64,000 nucleotides of DNA from Pseudomonas azadiae. Its GTDB lineage: Bacteria > Pseudomonadota > Gammaproteobacteria > Pseudomonadales > Pseudomonadaceae. The translations under genes and the position numbers were made by a program. Below are positions 62,653 to 64,000 of the stretch, one piece after another. The notes beneath the pieces are model-generated. The model was not told where the DNA came from. It did no database searches and saw only the letters and a list, made by a program, of their open reading frames with translations. The stretch spans positions 2,046,001-2,110,000 of the forward strand of contig NZ_JAHSTY010000001.1 of assembly GCF_019145355.1 (NCBI RefSeq), written 5' to 3'. Position 1 is the first letter of the stretch. Every line of letters starts with the position of its first letter.

Positions 62653-62759
62653 CTGTGGGAGCTGGCTTGCCTGCGATGGCATCTCCTCGGTACATCTGTT
62701 GTACCGAGGCGTCTGCATCGCAGGCAAGCCAGCTCCCACATAAGCCCGCTCCCACATTG
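62653..62759. repeat. REP pair plus abutting half-element of the other subtype
   Basis: A complete GCTGGCTTGCCTGCG pair (62653-62741) is followed at once by AAGCCCGCTCCCACATT, the right arm of the GCGGGCTTG subtype without a partner. The centre has a long stem CTCCTCGGTACA...TGTACCGAGG. It marks a composite element upstream of ldcA. Confidence 0.85.
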
Positions 62760-62785
62760 GATCAGCGGTGTTCTCCATCTCTGTA

Positions 62786-63811
62786 TTAAGAGACCAAACT
62801 CGCCTTGACCAGCTTGGCCTGCTCGTCCGCGTGGTACGAGGAGCGCACCAACGGGCCCGATGCCACGTTCTTGAAGCCCATCTTGTAGCCTTCCTCGGCG
62901 AACCAGGCGAAGGTGTCCGGGTGCACGAAACGCTGCACCGGCAAGTGGCTGCGGGACGGTTGCAGGTACTGGCCCAGGGTCAGCATGTCGATGTCGTGTT
63001 CGCGCATGCGCTTCATGACTTCGATCACTTCTTCATCGGTCTCGCCCAGGCCCAGCATCAAGCCGGACTTGGTCGGGATGTGCGGCATCATCTGCTTGAA
63101 TTTCTGCAGCAGGGTCAGCGACCACTGGTAATCCGAACCCGGACGCGCTGCCTTGTACAGGCGCGGCACGGTCTCCAGGTTGTGGTTGAACACATCCGGC
63201 GGCTCGGCGGCGGTGATTTCCAGCGCCACGTCCATACGGCCGCGGTAGTCCGGCACCAGGGTTTCGAGCATCACGTTCGGCGACAGCTTGCGGATTTCGC
63301 GGATGCAGTCGGCGAAGTGCTGCGCGCCGCCGTCACGCAGGTCGTCACGGTCGACCGAGGTGATCACCACGTATTTGAGTTTCAGGTCGGCGATGGCGAT
63401 GGCCAGGCTTTGCGGCTCGTTGACGTCCAGAGGCTTCGGCCGGCCGTGGCCGACGTCGCAGAACGGGCAACGACGGGTGCAGATATCGCCCATGATCATG
63501 AAGGTGGCGGTGCCGCCGGAGAAGCACTCACCCAGGTTCGGGCAGGAGGCTTCTTCGCACACGCTGTGCAGCTTGTGCTTGCGCAGCAGCGCCTTGATAC
63601 GGTCGACTTCCGGCGAAACCGGGATGCGCACGCGGATCCAGTCGGGTTTCTTCGGCAGCTCGGTGGTCGGAATGATCTTCACCGGGATGCGTGCAACCTT
63701 CTCGGCGCCGCGCAGCTTGACGCCGGCTTCCACCTTGGCACGCGGGGCCGGGGCCGGACGGTCGGTCACGTCGACCGTCGGGATCATGGTTTGCACTGCA
63801 TCAGTAGTCAT
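62786..63811 (-). CDS. lipA: Lipoyl synthase LipA
   Basis: The 341-residue radical-SAM enzyme inserts two sulfurs into octanoyl groups to form lipoyl cofactor. It has both cluster motifs: auxiliary [12 protein letters not shown] and radical-[14 protein letters not shown], plus the C-terminal [17 protein letters not shown] with the conserved Ser ligand. The start follows the lipB stop by only 2 bp, so lipB-lipA form the standard operon. A short N-terminal extension precedes the family core. Confidence 0.96.
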   Translation of the reverse strand: MTTDAVQTMIPTVDVTDRPAPAPRAKVEAGVKLRGAEKVARIPVKIIPTTELPKKPDWIRVRIPVSPEVDRIKALLRKHKLHSVCEEASCPNLGECFSGGTATFMIMGDICTRRCPFCDVGHGRPKPLDVNEPQSLAIAIADLKLKYVVITSVDRDDLRDGGAQHFADCIREIRKLSPNVMLETLVPDYRGRMDVALEITAAEPPDVFNHNLETVPRLYKAARPGSDYQWSLTLLQKFKQMMPHIPTKSGLMLGLGETDEEVIEVMKRMREHDIDMLTLGQYLQPSRSHLPVQRFVHPDTFAWFAEEGYKMGFKNVASGPLVRSSYHADEQAKLVKASLVS

Positions 63812-63813
63812 AG

Positions 63814-64000
63814 TCAGTCGATTCCGCCCGTAAGGGTCGTCTGCTCAGCATAGTCGAGGTGTTTGACGAGCTGCGCACGCAGCCGGGCACTTACCTCGGC
63901 AAATTTAATCGGTGTGGCATGCTCACTCAGTTGCGTCATCGCCAACCCGGCATAGCCGCACGGGTTGATCCGCCGGAACGGCGCCAGGTCCATGTCCACA
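63814..64000 (-). CDS. lipB: Octanoyltransferase LipB, C-terminal part
   Basis: The frame runs off the right edge, leaving about the last 62 residues of LipB, which moves octanoate from ACP to lipoyl domains. It contains [15 protein letters not shown] with the catalytic Cys of the acyl-enzyme and ends [13 protein letters not shown]. The first ATG visible in frame is internal; the true start lies outside the window. It is directly upstream of lipA in one operon. Confidence 0.9.
   Translation of the reverse strand, partial: VDMDLAPFRRINPCGYAGLAMTQLSEHATPIKFAEVSARLRAQLVKHLDYAEQTTLTGGID

Overview
The window is chromosomal DNA from a Pseudomonas of the P. fluorescens group. The evidence is the high GC content, the gene order ladS-thiD-thiE-hemL followed by miaB-phoH-ybeY-corC-lnt and leuS-lptE-holA (shared, as I recall it, with P. 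aeruginosa PA3974-PA3989), RhlE with a lysine-rich tail, a DUF6124 gene, and about seventeen REP/REPIN-type palindromes based on GTGGGAGCTGGCTTGCCTGCG. There is no rRNA, tRNA, phage, integrase, transposase, CRISPR array or secretion-system cluster. It is mostly core genome with short accessory stretches.

Layout. 0-5 kb: end of an MFS_3 exporter, a three-subunit molybdenum hydroxylase operon (2Fe-2S, FAD, Mo subunits) and a small secreted protein. 4.9-8.3 kb: NCS2 purine permease overlapping trmA, then a DUF4160/DUF2442 pair. 8.5-14.2 kb: a quinate/shikimate catabolic cluster (type II dehydroquinase, NAD-type quinate/shikimate dehydrogenase, TetR regulator, QuiC1-type dehydroshikimate dehydratase, MFS importer) that would turn quinate or shikimate into protocatechuate. 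14.2-25.3 kb: exporters, a lipoprotein, YpfJ metallopeptidase with a secreted hydrolase, HAD phosphatase-TesB, GNAT, histone-deacetylase-like amidohydrolase, a flavoprotein, RhlE and an Lrp regulator.

25.3-27.1 kb is the most accessory-looking stretch: a long palindromic repeat, a lower-GC gene pair (a hydrophobic STM2901-like protein and an acyl-carrier-like protein lacking the carrier serine), and a DUF6124 gene behind a structured leader. 27.2-41.6 kb: DEDDh exonuclease with NYN nuclease, DUF2076, YciC, an endonuclease/phosphatase family protein, HrpB, CDF transporter, DUF6515, a second Lrp regulator, RluE, AMP nucleosidase and AidB. 41.6-64 kb: LadS, thiamine and heme genes, the miaB-lnt block, leuS-lptE-holA, arfA, a lytic transglycosylase, LD-carboxypeptidase, lipA and the end of lipB.

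Most informative observations. (1) The two catabolic promoters (aroQ-type gene at 8.6 kb; quiC/MFS at 12.7 kb) each carry a 15-bp PcaR-type box, one an exact match to the P. putida sequence as I remember it, plus a second shared element TAACC-N5-GTACATTTTA. This ties the cluster to the beta-ketoadipate regulon. (2) DnaA boxes cluster in and before the flavoprotein gene at 21 kb. (3) The DUF6124 leader contains two GTGCAAG copies that could compete for one CTTGCAC. (4) The 25.5-26.3 kb pair is the best candidate for an undescribed two-protein system. I see no large new system. All family calls come from reading motifs and translations, not from searches.
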